This document shows, one piece after another, positions 26,851 to 35,996 of a DNA stretch of 64,000 nt (position 1 is the first letter of the stretch; each line of letters opens with the position of its first letter). Both the position numbers and the translations under genes were made by a program. The notes beneath the pieces were generated by a model. The model saw only the letters and a list, made by a program, of their open reading frames with translations, was not told the DNA's origin and did not search any database. Source of the DNA: Brevundimonas sp. (GTDB lineage Bacteria > Pseudomonadota > Alphaproteobacteria > Caulobacterales > Caulobacteraceae); NCBI GenBank assembly GCA_003248965.1, contig QFQU01000001.1, positions 62,001 through 126,000 on the forward strand, written 5' to 3'.

Positions 26851-27885
26851 ATGGAATATCGTCAGTTGGGAGACTCCGGCCTCCGGGTTTCCGTTCTCAG
26901 CTTCGGCGCCGGAACCTTCGGCGGGTCGGGACCGCTGTTCGGCGCCTGGGGCAACAGCGACGTAGAGGAAGCTCGCCGTCTGGTGGACATCTGCCTGGAG
27001 GCCGGCGTCAACCTGTTCGACACGGCCGATGTCTATTCGGACGGGGCCTCGGAAAGGGTTCTCGGTCAGGCGATCAAGGGGCGCCGCGACCAGGTGCTGA
27101 TTTCGACCAAGACCGGCCTGCCGACCGGCGACGGTCCGGGCGACTGGGGCGTGTCGCGCAGCCGCCTGATCCGCTCGGTCGAGGAGGCGCTGCGCCGCCT
27201 CGACACGGACCACATCGACCTTCTGCAACTGCACGCCTACGACGCCACGACCCCGGTCGAGGAGCTTCTGGCCACGCTCGACATGCTCGTGACCTCGGGC
27301 AAGGTTCGCTACACCGGCGTCTCCAACTATCCCGGCTGGGCCCTGATGAAGGCGCAAGGCCTAGCTGATCGCGCCTCCCTCCCCCGTTTCGTCGCTCATC
27401 AGGTCTATTACTCCCTGATCGGCCGCGCCTATGAGGCCGACCTCATGCCCCTGGCCGCCGACCAGGGCGTCGGCGCGCTTGTCTGGAGCCCGCTGGGCTG
27501 GGGCCGGCTGACCGGCAAGATTCGCCGCAACGCGCCTATCCCCGAAGGCAGCCGCCTGCACGAGACGGCCCAGTTCGCCCCTCCGGTCGAAGACGAGCAC
27601 CTCTATCGCGTCATCGACGCCCTGGACGCCGTCGCGGCCGAGACCGGCAGGACCGTGCCCCAGATCGCCCTCAACTGGCTGTTGCAGCGCCCGACCGTCG
27701 CTTCAGTCATCGTCGGGGCCCGCAACGAAGAGCAGTTGCGCCAGAACCTGGGCGCCGTCGGCTGGCGTCTGACGCCGGACCAGATCGCCGCCCTCGATGC
27801 GGCCAGCGATGTCATGCCGCCCTATCCCCACACTCCCTACCGCCAGCAGGAAGGGTTCGCGCGTCTGAACCCGCCGCTGGTCTGA
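26851..27885 (+). CDS. Aldo/keto reductase
   Basis: 344 residues of a TIM-barrel oxidoreductase. The catalytic tetrad is intact: Asp57 and Tyr62 in NLFDTADVYSD, Lys87 in LISTKTG and His128 in LLQLHAYD. The C-terminal NADP-binding part SVIVGARNEEQLRQNL is also clear. It resembles the AKR subgroup often annotated as YajO/YhdN-like. The ATG at 26851 was preferred over an upstream frame because it matches the family N-terminus (MEYRQLGDSGLRVSVLSFG). It is followed after 16 bases by an MFS exporter, and both are probably under the divergent LysR regulator. Confidence 0.93.
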   Translation: MEYRQLGDSGLRVSVLSFGAGTFGGSGPLFGAWGNSDVEEARRLVDICLEAGVNLFDTADVYSDGASERVLGQAIKGRRDQVLISTKTGLPTGDGPGDWGVSRSRLIRSVEEALRRLDTDHIDLLQLHAYDATTPVEELLATLDMLVTSGKVRYTGVSNYPGWALMKAQGLADRASLPRFVAHQVYYSLIGRAYEADLMPLAADQGVGALVWSPLGWGRLTGKIRRNAPIPEGSRLHETAQFAPPVEDEHLYRVIDALDAVAAETGRTVPQIALNWLLQRPTVASVIVGARNEEQLRQNLGAVGWRLTPDQIAALDAASDVMPPYPHTPYRQQEGFARLNPPLV

Positions 27886-27901
27886 GCCCAAGTCGTCTCT
27901 C

Positions 27902-29071
27902 ATGAAACTCAATCCTCCCCTTCTCGCCCTCGCCGCCGGCGCCTTCGGCATCGGCGTGACCGAGTTCGCCCCCATGGGCCTGCTGCCCGTCATCGCCACC
28001 GATCTGGGCGTCACCATTCCCACGGCCGGACTGCTGATCAGCGCCTACGCCCTGGGCGTCATGCTGGGCGCGCCGCTGATGACGCTGACCACTGGGCGCG
28101 TTCCGCGACGGGCCTTGCTGATCGGTCTCGTCGCTATTTTCACCATCGGCAATCTGCTGTCGGCCGTGGCGGACAGCTATGGCCTGCTGCTGGCGGCCCG
28201 CGTCGTCACCTCGCTGAACCACGGAGCCTTCTTCGGCGTCGGCTCGATTGTCGCCGCAGGCCTTGTGCCGCCGAACCGTCAGGCGGGCGCCGTGGCCGCC
28301 ATGTTCATGGGCCTGACCATCGCCAATGTCGTCGGCGTGCCCCTGGCCACCTGGGCCGGAGACGTGCTGGGCTGGCGCGCCAGCTTCTGGGGCATAGCCG
28401 CCATCGGGGTTCTGGTCATGGCGGCGCTGCGGTTGACCCTGCCGCAACTGCCCGCCCCGGCCGGTGGCGACATGGCCGCCGAACTGCGCGTCCTGGGTCG
28501 CGGTCCGGTGCTGGCGGCCCTGGCCCTGACGGTGATCGGCTCCAGCGCCATGTTCACCGTCTTCACCTATATCGCCCCGATTCTGCGGGAACAGACCCAC
28601 GCTTCCCTAGGCTTCGTCACCGCAATGCTGGTGACATACGGATTGGGGCTGACCGTCGGTAACTGGTTGGGCGGCAAGTTCGCCGACAAGTCCGTGGACC
28701 GCACCTTGATCGTCACCCTGGCCGCGCTTTCGGCCCTGCTGATCGCCTTCGCCGTCGCCATGCCGTTCGCCGTTCCGACCTCGATCCTGGTCTTCCTGTG
28801 GGGGATCGCCAGCTTCGCCTTGGTGCCGCCGCTGCAGGTCAGGGTGATGACTGCGGCCTCGGAAGCGCCCAACCTCGCCTCATCGATGAACATCGGCGCC
28901 TTCAACCTGGGCAACGCCATCGGCGCCGCAGTGGGCGGAATGGTCATCGCCGGGGGGCTGGGCTATCCGGCCGTCTCCCTGGCCGGAGCCGTCGCCGCAG
29001 GGCTTGGCCTCGTGCTGGTCCTGATCCTGACGCGCCGCGATGCGCCCAGGAGCGCGCCCGCCGCCTGTTGA
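27902..29071 (+). CDS. MFS transporter (DHA1/AraJ-like)
   Basis: 389 residues with twelve predicted membrane segments. The N-terminus FGIGVTEFAPMGLLPVIATDLGV and the loop TLTTGRVPRRALLIG match the DHA1 drug/sugar exporter group near AraJ and YdhP. It follows the aldo/keto reductase by 16 bases and is probably in the same operon. The exported compound is not evident. Confidence 0.9.
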   Translation: MKLNPPLLALAAGAFGIGVTEFAPMGLLPVIATDLGVTIPTAGLLISAYALGVMLGAPLMTLTTGRVPRRALLIGLVAIFTIGNLLSAVADSYGLLLAARVVTSLNHGAFFGVGSIVAAGLVPPNRQAGAVAAMFMGLTIANVVGVPLATWAGDVLGWRASFWGIAAIGVLVMAALRLTLPQLPAPAGGDMAAELRVLGRGPVLAALALTVIGSSAMFTVFTYIAPILREQTHASLGFVTAMLVTYGLGLTVGNWLGGKFADKSVDRTLIVTLAALSALLIAFAVAMPFAVPTSILVFLWGIASFALVPPLQVRVMTAASEAPNLASSMNIGAFNLGNAIGAAVGGMVIAGGLGYPAVSLAGAVAAGLGLVLVLILTRRDAPRSAPAAC

Positions 29072-29078
29072 CCGCAAG

Positions 29079-29112
29079 ACCGGGCTTCGGAGACCTTGTT
29101 CCGAAGCCCGGT
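29079..29112 (+). terminator. Hairpin after the MFS gene
   Basis: A perfect 13-base stem (29079-29091 with 29100-29112) with an eight-base loop starts eight bases after the stop codon. No T-run follows, so it may terminate weakly or protect the transcript end. Confidence 0.6.
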
Positions 29113-29138
29113 ATTCAGGGTCCGAAAACCGGGAATAC

Positions 29139-29166
29139 TTGACTTTGGCGCGGGGACTTCTATACC
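29139..29166 (+). promoter_or_regulatory. Candidate sigma-70-type promoter for the DEAD-box helicase
   Basis: TTGACT (29139-29144) and TATACC (29161-29166) are 16 bases apart. Transcription from here would give a leader of about 97 bases before the helicase start at 29271. Confidence 0.5.
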
Positions 29167-29270
29167 GCCCCCAGCCTCGGGACAGGTCTGCGATACGCGC
29201 CGCCCGCTCGCCCAAAGAGGGGCGGTTCCGTCGCTGCTATGCACGCAGACGCTTATCTTCCCTAGGATTC

Positions 29271-30809
29271 ATGACCGAATTTTCCCAACTGGGCCTTTCG
29301 CCCACGCTTCTTCAGGCCGTCGCCGAGACGGGCTACACCACCGCCACGCCGATCCAGGCCCAGGCCATTCCCGTCGCCCTCGTGGGCCGTGACGTCTTGG
29401 GAATCGCCCAGACCGGCACCGGCAAGACCGCCGCCTTCACCCTGCCTCTGATCGAGCGGCTGTCGACCGGCCGCGCCCGCGCCCGGATGCCGCGCGCCAT
29501 CGTCTTGGCGCCGACCCGCGAACTGGCCGACCAGGTCGCCGAAAGCTTCGCCAAATACGCCAAGGGCGCCAAGCTGAGCTGGGTGCTCCTGATCGGCGGC
29601 GTCTCCATGGGCGATCAGGTCGCGGCCCTGAACAAGGGCGTGGACGTGCTGATCGCCACGCCCGGCCGCCTGCTGGACCTGTTCGAACGCGGCAAGATGC
29701 TGCTGACGGGCGTGGAAATCATGGTCGTGGACGAAGCCGACCGGATGCTGGACATGGGCTTCATCCCCGACATCGAACGCATCTTCAAACTGACGCCGCC
29801 GCGCCGCCAGACCCTGTTCTTCTCGGCCACCATGCCGCCGGAAATCACGCGCCTCACGACCCAGTTCCTAAAGGATCCGACCCGGATCGAGGTATCGCGT
29901 CCGGCCCAGACCGCCGACACCATCACCCAGTATCTGGTCCGCATCCCGACCAGCGATCCCAAGGCCAAGCGCACCGCCCTGCGCGCCCTGATCGAACGGG
30001 CGGACGTCAAGAACGGCATCGTCTTCTGCAATCGCAAGTCCGAGGTCGATATCGTCGCCAAGTCGCTGCAGAAGCATGGCATCGACGCCGCCGCCATCCA
30101 CGGCGACCTGGACCAGTCGCACCGGATGAAGACCCTAGCCGACTTCCGCGCTGGCAATCTGAAGATCCTGGTCGCCTCGGACGTCGCCGCTCGTGGCCTG
30201 GACATTCCGGACGTCAGCCACGTCTTCAACTACGACGTCTCGCACCACGCCGACGACTATGTGCACCGCATCGGCCGCACGGGTCGCGCCGGCAAACTGG
30301 GCCAGGCCTTCATGATCGTCACCCCGGCCGACGACAAGTCGCTGGATAAGGTGCTGAAGCTGATCAAGAAGGACCCGGAAGAACTGGTTCTGGACATCGA
30401 CTTCGCCGCCATCAAGGACGCGCCGCGTCGCGACGACAAGCGTGGCGGCCGTGATCGCGACCGTTCCGGCGGCCGCGGCCGTTCGCGCGCCGCCGAGGCG
30501 GCTGAGCCTGCAGCTCCCGTCGCCGCGACCGAACCTGAAACCACGGCCGCAGAAGCGCCCGCCCGGTCGCGCAGCCGTCGCAAAGCCAGGCCGGAAGCCG
30601 CCGTGGACGCCCCGCTGGAAACGCCGCCGATGGTTGCGGCCGAACCCGTCGAGGCGGCTCGTCCGCCACGCGCCGAACGCGAGCCTCAACCGCGCCAGTC
30701 CGAGCGTCGCGGCGAGCTCCGGCCGGAAGAACGCGAACGGTCGGGCGTGAAGGGTTTTGGCGACGACGTCCCCGCCTTCCTGCGTCGACGGGTCGTCATT
30801 CCCGCCTGA
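29271..30809 (+). CDS. DEAD-box ATP-dependent RNA helicase (RhlE-like)
   Basis: 512 residues. Motif I is AQTGTGKT (46-53), motif II is DEAD (154-157), motif III is SAT, and motif VI is HRIGRTGRAG, so the helicase core is complete. After residue about 375 the tail is basic and then Ala/Glu/Pro/Arg-rich, ending in FGDDVPAFLRRRV, a pattern seen in RhlE proteins that use the tail to bind RNA. It unwinds RNA during ribosome assembly or decay. The ATG at 29271 was chosen because the upstream extension has no homologous appearance and covers the hairpin and promoter. Confidence 0.94.
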   Translation: MTEFSQLGLSPTLLQAVAETGYTTATPIQAQAIPVALVGRDVLGIAQTGTGKTAAFTLPLIERLSTGRARARMPRAIVLAPTRELADQVAESFAKYAKGAKLSWVLLIGGVSMGDQVAALNKGVDVLIATPGRLLDLFERGKMLLTGVEIMVVDEADRMLDMGFIPDIERIFKLTPPRRQTLFFSATMPPEITRLTTQFLKDPTRIEVSRPAQTADTITQYLVRIPTSDPKAKRTALRALIERADVKNGIVFCNRKSEVDIVAKSLQKHGIDAAAIHGDLDQSHRMKTLADFRAGNLKILVASDVAARGLDIPDVSHVFNYDVSHHADDYVHRIGRTGRAGKLGQAFMIVTPADDKSLDKVLKLIKKDPEELVLDIDFAAIKDAPRRDDKRGGRDRDRSGGRGRSRAAEAAEPAAPVAATEPETTAAEAPARSRSRRKARPEAAVDAPLETPPMVAAEPVEAARPPRAEREPQPRQSERRGELRPEERERSGVKGFGDDVPAFLRRRVVIPA

Positions 30810-30892
30810 TCGTTCGGGCGTTTACCGGACATTACGGATCACCCCCTAGTCTCCCCCGCGAGCTTCGGAATCGAAGCTGCGGGGAGATTCGT

Positions 30893-31942
30893 ATGACGGT
30901 TAAGGTCGAGGTGGCTGTTCGGGGACCCGAAGCCTATTCCCTTGCGCGCAACGTCATCACCGAGATGGAATCGGTCGGCGTCTGGCCGACTCCGCTCAAT
31001 TTCGAGCTCTGGCTCCACTATCTGGGCGATCCGGAAAGTCCGCTGGGGCGCGAGATTCGGCGCCTGCTGAACGACAACGTCGTCATATCGGACGAGACTT
31101 CGGAAATGCTGGCGGCGGAATTCCTGCCGCGCGGCCGTCTATCCGAAGAGATCCGCGACGCCGGCGCCGTGCTGGACCGCGAACTGACCAGCATCGCCAC
31201 CGCCATCGCCAAGGCGCACAAGACCCAGGCGGACTATGGCGTCACCCTGGCCGACGCTTCCGAAACGATGGACGGCGCCCAGGACCCCTCCTCCCTGAAG
31301 GACCTCGTGGGCGGCCTGTCCCACGCCACGAGACGCGTTCGCCGCGAGACCGCCATCCTCGAAAAGCGCCTGGAAAGCTCCAACAAGGAAATCGCCCGCC
31401 TGCAGACGCACCTGGAACAGGTGCGGCGCGAGGCCATGACCGACGCCCTGACCAACCTGGCCAACCGCAAGGCCTTCGACGAGCGCCTGGAGGAACTGTG
31501 CGCCGCCGAGGACGCGTCGCCTCTGACCCTGGCCATCCTCGACATCGACCATTTCAAGCGATTCAACGATACCTGGGGTCATCAGACGGGCGACCAGGTC
31601 CTGCGCTACGTCGCCACGGTCATGTCTCGCGTTTGCCCAGGCGACCGGTTCGCCACCCGTTTCGGAGGCGAGGAGTTCGCCATCATCTTCCCCGGCGAAA
31701 AGGCCGGGTCGGTGACGGCGGTGTTGGAAACCATCCGCCACGAAGTCGCGTCGCGCTCGCTGCGTCGCCGCTCCACCAATGACGACCTCGGCACGGTGAC
31801 GATATCCGCCGGCTTCGCCCAGCGCCTGCCGGGCGAAGCCGCCGCCGCTCTTCTGGAACGCGCCGACGCCGCCCTCTACGCCTCCAAGCGCGCGGGCCGA
31901 AATCGCGTCACCGGCGCCTCCACGCTGGAAAAGGCGGCCTGA
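30893..31942 (+). CDS. Diguanylate cyclase (GGDEF domain), cytoplasmic
   Basis: 349 residues. Residues 1-175 are helical, with a coiled coil around 140-180 (LEKRLESSNKEIARLQTHLEQ), and residues 180-345 are a GGDEF domain with the active-site motif GGEEF at 258-262 and LAILDIDHFKRFND for metal binding. The active site is intact, so it should make cyclic di-GMP from GTP. The inhibitory RxxD motif, expected nine to six residues before GGEEF, is absent (PGDR there). No membrane helix or known sensor domain is visible. It resembles the small soluble cyclases of Caulobacter relatives, but I cannot name an orthologue. Confidence 0.92.
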   Translation: MTVKVEVAVRGPEAYSLARNVITEMESVGVWPTPLNFELWLHYLGDPESPLGREIRRLLNDNVVISDETSEMLAAEFLPRGRLSEEIRDAGAVLDRELTSIATAIAKAHKTQADYGVTLADASETMDGAQDPSSLKDLVGGLSHATRRVRRETAILEKRLESSNKEIARLQTHLEQVRREAMTDALTNLANRKAFDERLEELCAAEDASPLTLAILDIDHFKRFNDTWGHQTGDQVLRYVATVMSRVCPGDRFATRFGGEEFAIIFPGEKAGSVTAVLETIRHEVASRSLRRRSTNDDLGTVTISAGFAQRLPGEAAAALLERADAALYASKRAGRNRVTGASTLEKAA

Positions 31943-31983
31943 CCGGGCCTGACACGGCGACGCTTTCCACCCATAGTCGGCCG

Positions 31984-32736
31984 ATGCGCAGCTTCGCCTT
32001 CAACATCGCCTATTGGATACTGTCGGTCGGCTATGGCCTGGCCGCCGCCTTCGCCGCCCTGGCGCCCGGTCGGGGCCCGGCCAGTTGGGTCATCCGCCGC
32101 TATGTGAAGCGGATGGTGCAGGCCATGGCGGTCTTCGCGGGCATCCGGCTTCAGGTGCGCGGCAAGGATCGCCTGCCCGAAGGCGCCTTCATCATCGCCT
32201 CCAAGCACCAGAGCTGGGGCGACGGCTTCGCCACCTACGACCAGTTCGACGACCTGGCCTTCGTCACCGGCGACCATCTGGAGAAGTTTCCCCTGCTGGG
32301 CGGGGTGCTGAAGAAGCTGGGCGCCATCGTCGTCAACTCCTGCGGCGGGCACGAGGCGCGAAAGGCTCTGGCCATGCGGGCGGCCGAAGCTCGCGCCGAA
32401 AATCGCAAGATCCTGATCTATCCCGAAGGCCATCTGGCGCCGGTCGGAAGCAAATACCGTTATCGCACCGGCGTGTGGCACATGTACCGGGACTTCCAGA
32501 TGCCGGTCGTTCCCCTGGCCACCAACCTGGGCCTGTTCTGGCCCGAGGAGAAGTACGAGAAACATCCCGGCACGGCGACGCTGGAGTTCCTGGACCCCAT
32601 CCCGCTTGGCTTGGACAAGGACGCCTTCATGACGCGGCTGGAGGCGGTGATCGAGGCGCGCACGGCCGAATTGATCGCCGAAGCCACGGGCGCGCCCGTC
32701 ACCCCCGCGATCCTGATCGACACCCCGGCCAAATAG
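31984..32736 (+). CDS. plsC: 1-acyl-sn-glycerol-3-phosphate acyltransferase (PlsC family)
   Basis: 250 residues. A hydrophobic N-terminus is followed by the acyltransferase fold. The catalytic HX4D motif is HQSWGD (His75-Asp80), and the acceptor-binding stretch reads YPEGHLAPVGSKYRYRTG with VVPLATNLG later. It acylates lysophosphatidic acid in membrane lipid synthesis. The gene begins 41 bases after the diguanylate cyclase and may share its transcript. Confidence 0.9.
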   Translation: MRSFAFNIAYWILSVGYGLAAAFAALAPGRGPASWVIRRYVKRMVQAMAVFAGIRLQVRGKDRLPEGAFIIASKHQSWGDGFATYDQFDDLAFVTGDHLEKFPLLGGVLKKLGAIVVNSCGGHEARKALAMRAAEARAENRKILIYPEGHLAPVGSKYRYRTGVWHMYRDFQMPVVPLATNLGLFWPEEKYEKHPGTATLEFLDPIPLGLDKDAFMTRLEAVIEARTAELIAEATGAPVTPAILIDTPAK

Positions 32737-32739
32737 GCC

Positions 32740-35700
32740 CTAGCGCAGCACCACACGCCGCGCGCCGACGGGAATCTTCAGATCGTCGCCCGTCCAGACG
32801 GCGGCGCGACCATCGATCGTCACGCTGCGCGGCCGTCCGTCGCCCGCCGGCCATTGCAGGACGAAACCTCCGGGCGGCGTGGCGCCCGGCTGGATTGTCA
32901 GCACATGCTCCCGTCCCTGTTTGCGATAAGCATAGGTCAACGGCCCATACGCCGTCCGCAGGTTTCGCACCCCCACGCCCTGCGGCGTGTCCAGCCACGC
33001 CTCGGGCACGCCCGCCGCCAGAACGAGGGCATGATCCCGGTCCCGCTCATAGGCGAACAGGTCCAAGGCCGAGCGGATGTAATCCGAGCTGATCCAGGCG
33101 TGCGGCATGTCGCCGATGAAACGCGGCTCGCGCTTCTCGCGCCCCACCACCTCGGCCCAGCCGTTCCAGGCCTCGGGCCGCCGGTCGGCCATCAGGAAGT
33201 CCAGCACCGCCAGCGCACGGTCCTTTTGCCCCAACCGAACGTAGGCCCCGACCAGACGCCATTCATAGGGAGTATAGTCCTTCCACGCCGTGCGATTGGT
33301 CAGCCGATTCTGGAAGTTTTCCCAATAACGGTCGAAGGTTCGCGCCACCAGTTCGGGCGGCAGATCATCCTTTTCGCCTGCCGGCGACAGGGCGATGGTG
33401 GTCGAGGTGGCGTCGAAATCGCCCCGGTCCGCCGCCCCCGCGATCCAGTCGATGCCGTGATAGGCTGCCGTCGCCGTGATCGAGGCGCGGATGTCGGCGG
33501 CGAACTGGTCGCGCGCCGCTGCATAACGGACGGCGGCCTCCGCATCGCCCAGCGTCTCGGCGATGAAGACCGCGTCCTTGTAGCCCAGCAGCCCCCAGAA
33601 ATCGTCCCAGTAGGAATAGGCCGCCTTGTCGGAATAGCCTTCGTGGCTGATCGTCGGCGGCAGCAGGCCGTACAGGTGACGCTGGTCCGGCGTCTGGAAG
33701 GCTGGCGTCCGGGTCGAGGCGCGCAGCGCGTCCATATAGGCGATCGCCTTTTGCACCTGCGGCCAGACCTGGCGCAGCAGGGCCTCGTCCTTGTTGTAGC
33801 GATAGGTCTCGGCGGCCAAGAAGACGAACTCGCCGTGGCTGTCGTTCTCGGGCACCGGATCGGCGCCGCGCGCGTCGACGCAGCACGGAACCTTGCCGTT
33901 TTCGAACACATAGGGGGCGTACCAGCGCAGATAGTCGGCCGAATGCTCGGCCATGCCCAGCCGGTTCAGCCCCTCGGCCATCATGGCCCCGTCACGGATC
34001 CACGACCGATTGTAGCTGCGGGTGCCGGGCTGCAGGATCGGCCCCTGACGCGACATCAGCATATGGGCCAGCGAAGATTTCAGCGCGTCCTCGATCCGCT
34101 GGGCGGCGGGCGGCAGGGTCAGTTCGACCCGGTCCAGCTTGGCCCGCCATTCACCCGCCAGCCGGTCCTCGACCGTGTCCAGCACAACCGCCGCCTGGCC
34201 CACGGGCTCGGGCGCCAGGGCGTCGCCGGACAGTTGCGACACCCAACCGACCGTGCGCGTCTCGCCGGGCCGCAGCGTCACCTGATAGGTCAGGGCGCCG
34301 GCGGCCAGGCCCGTGGCGTCCGTGGTCGTCGCCGCCTCGCTCGCCGGTCGCTGAACCGACGGCAGGATCAGGGATTGGGGATCGCTGCCCGCGTCGAAGG
34401 TCGCTAGCGCCACATCATCCGGCGTCGCCAGCGGCTGCACCCGCACCGCCTCGTTCAGCTTCAGCTCGGCGCCGTCCCAGGCGAGGTTCCCGATCGGGCT
34501 GACCCCGCCGGGAATGGCCAGGAACTGACGCGGCGCATTCACCTGCATCGGCCGGGCGGCCAGGGCCAGGGTCAGGGTGCGCGGCCGGCTGGAGGTGTTG
34601 GTCAGGTCGTAACGCCCCCACAGCTGCGCCTGATCGGCCGGACCGTCGGCGAAGCTGGTGATCTTCAGCGTCCAGTCGTCAGCGGTCCAAATCACCGACG
34701 GGATGGGCAGGTCGCCGTCCTTCAGCCCCTGTTCGATATTGACGTCGGCCCAGGTGATCAGCCGCCCGTTGTCGACCACGAAGGGTTCGATGCTCGGCCC
34801 CGCGCGACGCAATTCGATGGCGCCGTCCTCGCCGATCAGGCCGCTCTCCCCGCCCCCGTAGACCCCGACCAGGGTCCAGTAGGATTGCTCGCCCGAGAAG
34901 CCGCGCGGATACAGGCCCCGCCGGTTCTCCCTGGCCACCGCCTCGACGAAGGCCGTGGCGTCGGCGCCGAAGGCCAGGGGTTCGACCTCGATCTCGTTTA
35001 GCGCATAGGTCGTCGCCTGGGCCGCGCCCAGCCGCTGTCCCGCGCCGGACGAGCCGACCACGTCGGACGCCGCCAGCGGCTTCAACGGCTCAAGCCTCAG
35101 CCAGCGCGCCGTCGCCTCGGGCGTCCTCAGCCAGTCGACGCCGCCGTTGCCGCCCGTCACCGTCGCCAGCGGCCGCCAGTCGCGTCCGTCCAGCGAGGCC
35201 GAGACGCGATAGTCGCTCGCCGCGCCGCGTTCGCCCCAGCGCAGGATCAGGCCGCCGAACTCGCGCTCGTACCCCAGGTCCAGCGTCAGGACCGGCGCGC
35301 CCTCGACCGGCGGGGCCCAGGCGGTCTTGACGTCCCGATCCACGGCGCGCGGGGCGGTGGAGGGCGACCCTCCGTCGCTGGCGATCGGCTGGGGCGGCAC
35401 GGCCGGATCGACCGGCAGTTCGCGGATCGACAACTGGTCGATGTCGATGAAGCCGCGCCCGCCCTCGGCCGCCACCACCACGAACTCGACCCGCTCGGCG
35501 CGACGCAGTTCGGTCTCGGCACTGGGCCCCCAGGCCTTGGACACCTGACGCCGCTTGATGACGAACCGGGTCCAGCCGTCGGGGAAGTCGTAGCGGGCCG
35601 TCTGCTTCCACCAGACGTTCTCGGCCGAGGCGTCGGTGAACTTGACCTCGAAGGTGTTGGTCGGCCCCTCGCCCCGCACCCAGAAGCTGATCTCGTAATT

Positions 35701-35949
35701 GTCGGGCAGGTCGAACGGCAGGGCGCGCGCCGCGAAGGCGTAACCCGCCTTGCCGTTGAAATCATAGGTCAGACGCACCGCCCGCCCGTCATGCCCCGCG
35801 ACCGACGACACGGTCGAGGAGACATCGGTGGAGGCGTCGGCCTTCCACGCGGCGGCGTCCTCCATCGGGTCCAGCACCCGCGTCGTCTGGGCGAAGGCGG
35901 GGGTCGAGATCGCCACGGCGAGGGCGAACAGAGAGGCGGCAAGGCGCAT
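32740..35949 (-). CDS. Large secreted multidomain protein: carbohydrate-binding, F5/8 type C (discoidin) and glycosidase-like parts
   Basis: 1069 residues with a Sec signal peptide (cleavage near ISTPAFA-Q, residue 20). Residues about 24-165 look like a beta-sandwich carbohydrate-binding module (DNYEISFWVRGEGPTNTFEVKF). Residues about 175-290 resemble an F5/8 type C domain (LTLDLGYEREFGGLILRWGE). A further beta-rich domain reaches about 560. From about 600 to 980 a helical region with SYNRSWIRDGAMMAEGLNR and CCVDARGADPVPENDSHGEF resembles (alpha/alpha)6 glycosidases such as glucoamylase or debranching enzymes. I cannot assign a GH family. It is the last gene of the glycan locus, 47 bases after the second permease. 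The ATG at 35949 gives the signal peptide, while the longer frame does not. Confidence 0.8.
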   Translation of the reverse strand: MRLAASLFALAVAISTPAFAQTTRVLDPMEDAAAWKADASTDVSSTVSSVAGHDGRAVRLTYDFNGKAGYAFAARALPFDLPDNYEISFWVRGEGPTNTFEVKFTDASAENVWWKQTARYDFPDGWTRFVIKRRQVSKAWGPSAETELRRAERVEFVVVAAEGGRGFIDIDQLSIRELPVDPAVPPQPIASDGGSPSTAPRAVDRDVKTAWAPPVEGAPVLTLDLGYEREFGGLILRWGERGAASDYRVSASLDGRDWRPLATVTGGNGGVDWLRTPEATARWLRLEPLKPLAASDVVGSSGAGQRLGAAQATTYALNEIEVEPLAFGADATAFVEAVARENRRGLYPRGFSGEQSYWTLVGVYGGGESGLIGEDGAIELRRAGPSIEPFVVDNGRLITWADVNIEQGLKDGDLPIPSVIWTADDWTLKITSFADGPADQAQLWGRYDLTNTSSRPRTLTLALAARPMQVNAPRQFLAIPGGVSPIGNLAWDGAELKLNEAVRVQPLATPDDVALATFDAGSDPQSLILPSVQRPASEAATTTDATGLAAGALTYQVTLRPGETRTVGWVSQLSGDALAPEPVGQAAVVLDTVEDRLAGEWRAKLDRVELTLPPAAQRIEDALKSSLAHMLMSRQGPILQPGTRSYNRSWIRDGAMMAEGLNRLGMAEHSADYLRWYAPYVFENGKVPCCVDARGADPVPENDSHGEFVFLAAETYRYNKDEALLRQVWPQVQKAIAYMDALRASTRTPAFQTPDQRHLYGLLPPTISHEGYSDKAAYSYWDDFWGLLGYKDAVFIAETLGDAEAAVRYAAARDQFAADIRASITATAAYHGIDWIAGAADRGDFDATSTTIALSPAGEKDDLPPELVARTFDRYWENFQNRLTNRTAWKDYTPYEWRLVGAYVRLGQKDRALAVLDFLMADRRPEAWNGWAEVVGREKREPRFIGDMPHAWISSDYIRSALDLFAYERDRDHALVLAAGVPEAWLDTPQGVGVRNLRTAYGPLTYAYRKQGREHVLTIQPGATPPGGFVLQWPAGDGRPRSVTIDGRAAVWTGDDLKIPVGARRVVLR

Positions 35950-35996
35950 AAGAGGCCTATTCCTTGTCGTCGTCCCGAAGGGACAGGGGAAAAAGC

